Source: DASXSB01 sp036506275 (GTDB taxonomy: Bacteria; Methylomirabilota; Methylomirabilia; Rokubacteriales; CSP1-6). Taken from it: a stretch of 31,943 nucleotides of DNA. The notes under the pieces are model-generated. The model saw only the letters and a program-made list of their open reading frames with translations, made no database searches and had not been told where the DNA came from. Made by a program: the position numbers and the translations under genes. This document shows positions 31,846 to 31,943 of this stretch, piece by piece; position 1 is the stretch's first letter, and the number at the start of each line of letters is the position of its first letter. The stretch covers positions 1-31,943 of the forward strand of contig DASXSB010000077.1 of the NCBI GenBank assembly GCA_036506275.1, read 5' to 3'.

Positions 31846-31880
31846 AGTGTAGCAGACGATTTGAGTGTCTGCCGCTCATC
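31846..31880 (-). promoter_or_regulatory. Putative promoter/operator of the dnaJ-clpB operon with HAIR-like repeat
   Basis: Read on the minus strand, TACACT (31851-31846) could be a -10 box 22 bases before the ATG. Two overlapping palindromes sit just upstream. GCAGAC (31852-31857) and GTCTGC (31867-31872) are spaced by 9 bases. TTGAGT (31861-31866) and GCTCAT (31874-31879) have the 7-base spacing of the HspR site (TTGAGT-N7-ACTCAA; 10 of 12 positions agree). HspR controls clpB and dnaK in Actinobacteria, so a heat-shock repressor site is plausible. No -35 box is convincing. The remainder to 31943 shows no gene. Confidence 0.4.
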
Positions 31881-31943
31881 AGGCCAGATTCTGGGCGTTT
31901 TTCTGCGCGGCTGCCGGGAGCGGGGGTGCCGGCCGGGCGCTGC

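Noticed and set aside
31852..31872. CIRCE element for HrcA control of dnaJ-clpB
   Set aside because: The 9-base spacing fits CIRCE, but the arms GCAGAC/GTCTGC do not resemble TTAGCACTC/GAGTGCTAA.
1..31943. Mobile elements, CRISPR arrays, tRNA or rRNA genes
   Set aside because: No transposase or integrase motif, no regularly spaced repeats, no tRNA-like cloverleaf and no rRNA-like stretch was recognised on reading.

Overview
This is a very GC-rich, densely coded bacterial window. Genes are separated by a few bases or overlap by 1-4 bases, and no tRNA, rRNA, CRISPR array, transposase, integrase or phage gene was seen. A cytochrome c oxidase subunit, many acyl-CoA enzymes, CoA ligases and LIV-type amino/organic-acid ABC transporters point to an aerobic, heterotrophic soil or sediment bacterium. 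The gene style (Tat-exported LIV binding protein, paired acyl-CoA dehydrogenases, high GC) resembles Candidatus Rokubacteria/Methylomirabilota or high-GC Proteobacteria. That placement is an impression only; the window holds no phylogenetic marker strong enough to settle it.

Layout. 1-1950 (minus): 5'-proximal part of a lipoprotein-type cytochrome c oxidase subunit II, preceded by an M20-family N-carbamoyl-amino-acid/allantoate amidohydrolase. 1981-4410 (plus): a strong promoter with a TetR-style palindrome drives two adjacent acyl-CoA dehydrogenases, the second lacking the usual catalytic Glu. A cluster of three GC-rich hairpins follows (4414-4526). 4608-6703: NUDT19-like Nudix hydrolase coupled to an O-antigen ligase-type membrane protein. 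6717-11832: the most interesting block, consisting of an aryl-CoA ligase, two PaaA-like di-iron oxygenase proteins, a 4HBT-type thioesterase, two small uncharacterised proteins and a LigB-type extradiol dioxygenase. 11913-16515: complete LIV-type ABC importer (binding protein, two permeases, two ATPases), then an MBL-fold hydrolase (16518-17366).

17371-18665 (minus): membrane-anchored regulatory-domain-like protein and a class I glutamine-amidotransferase-like gamma-glutamyl hydrolase, divergent from a gamma-glutamyltransferase (18697-20451). 20468-23693: SDR oxidoreductase, a second acyl-CoA ligase and an orphan LIV permease. 23744-26389: a three-gene ABC-2 exporter. 26405-31824 (minus): MaoC-like hydratase, MFS transporter, ClpB and a DnaJ-like co-chaperone with half of the normal zinc domain. 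A HAIR-like inverted repeat lies upstream of the chaperone pair.

How the parts may work together. The 6.7-16.5 kb block can be read as one aromatic-acid module: import (LIV transporter), activation to a CoA thioester, oxygenation by one or both di-iron proteins, release of the hydroxylated acid by the thioesterase, and ring cleavage by the LigB enzyme. That gene combination differs from the known Paa and Box pathways, and it is the best candidate here for an undescribed system. No reductase for the di-iron proteins is visible in the window, so the scheme is incomplete.
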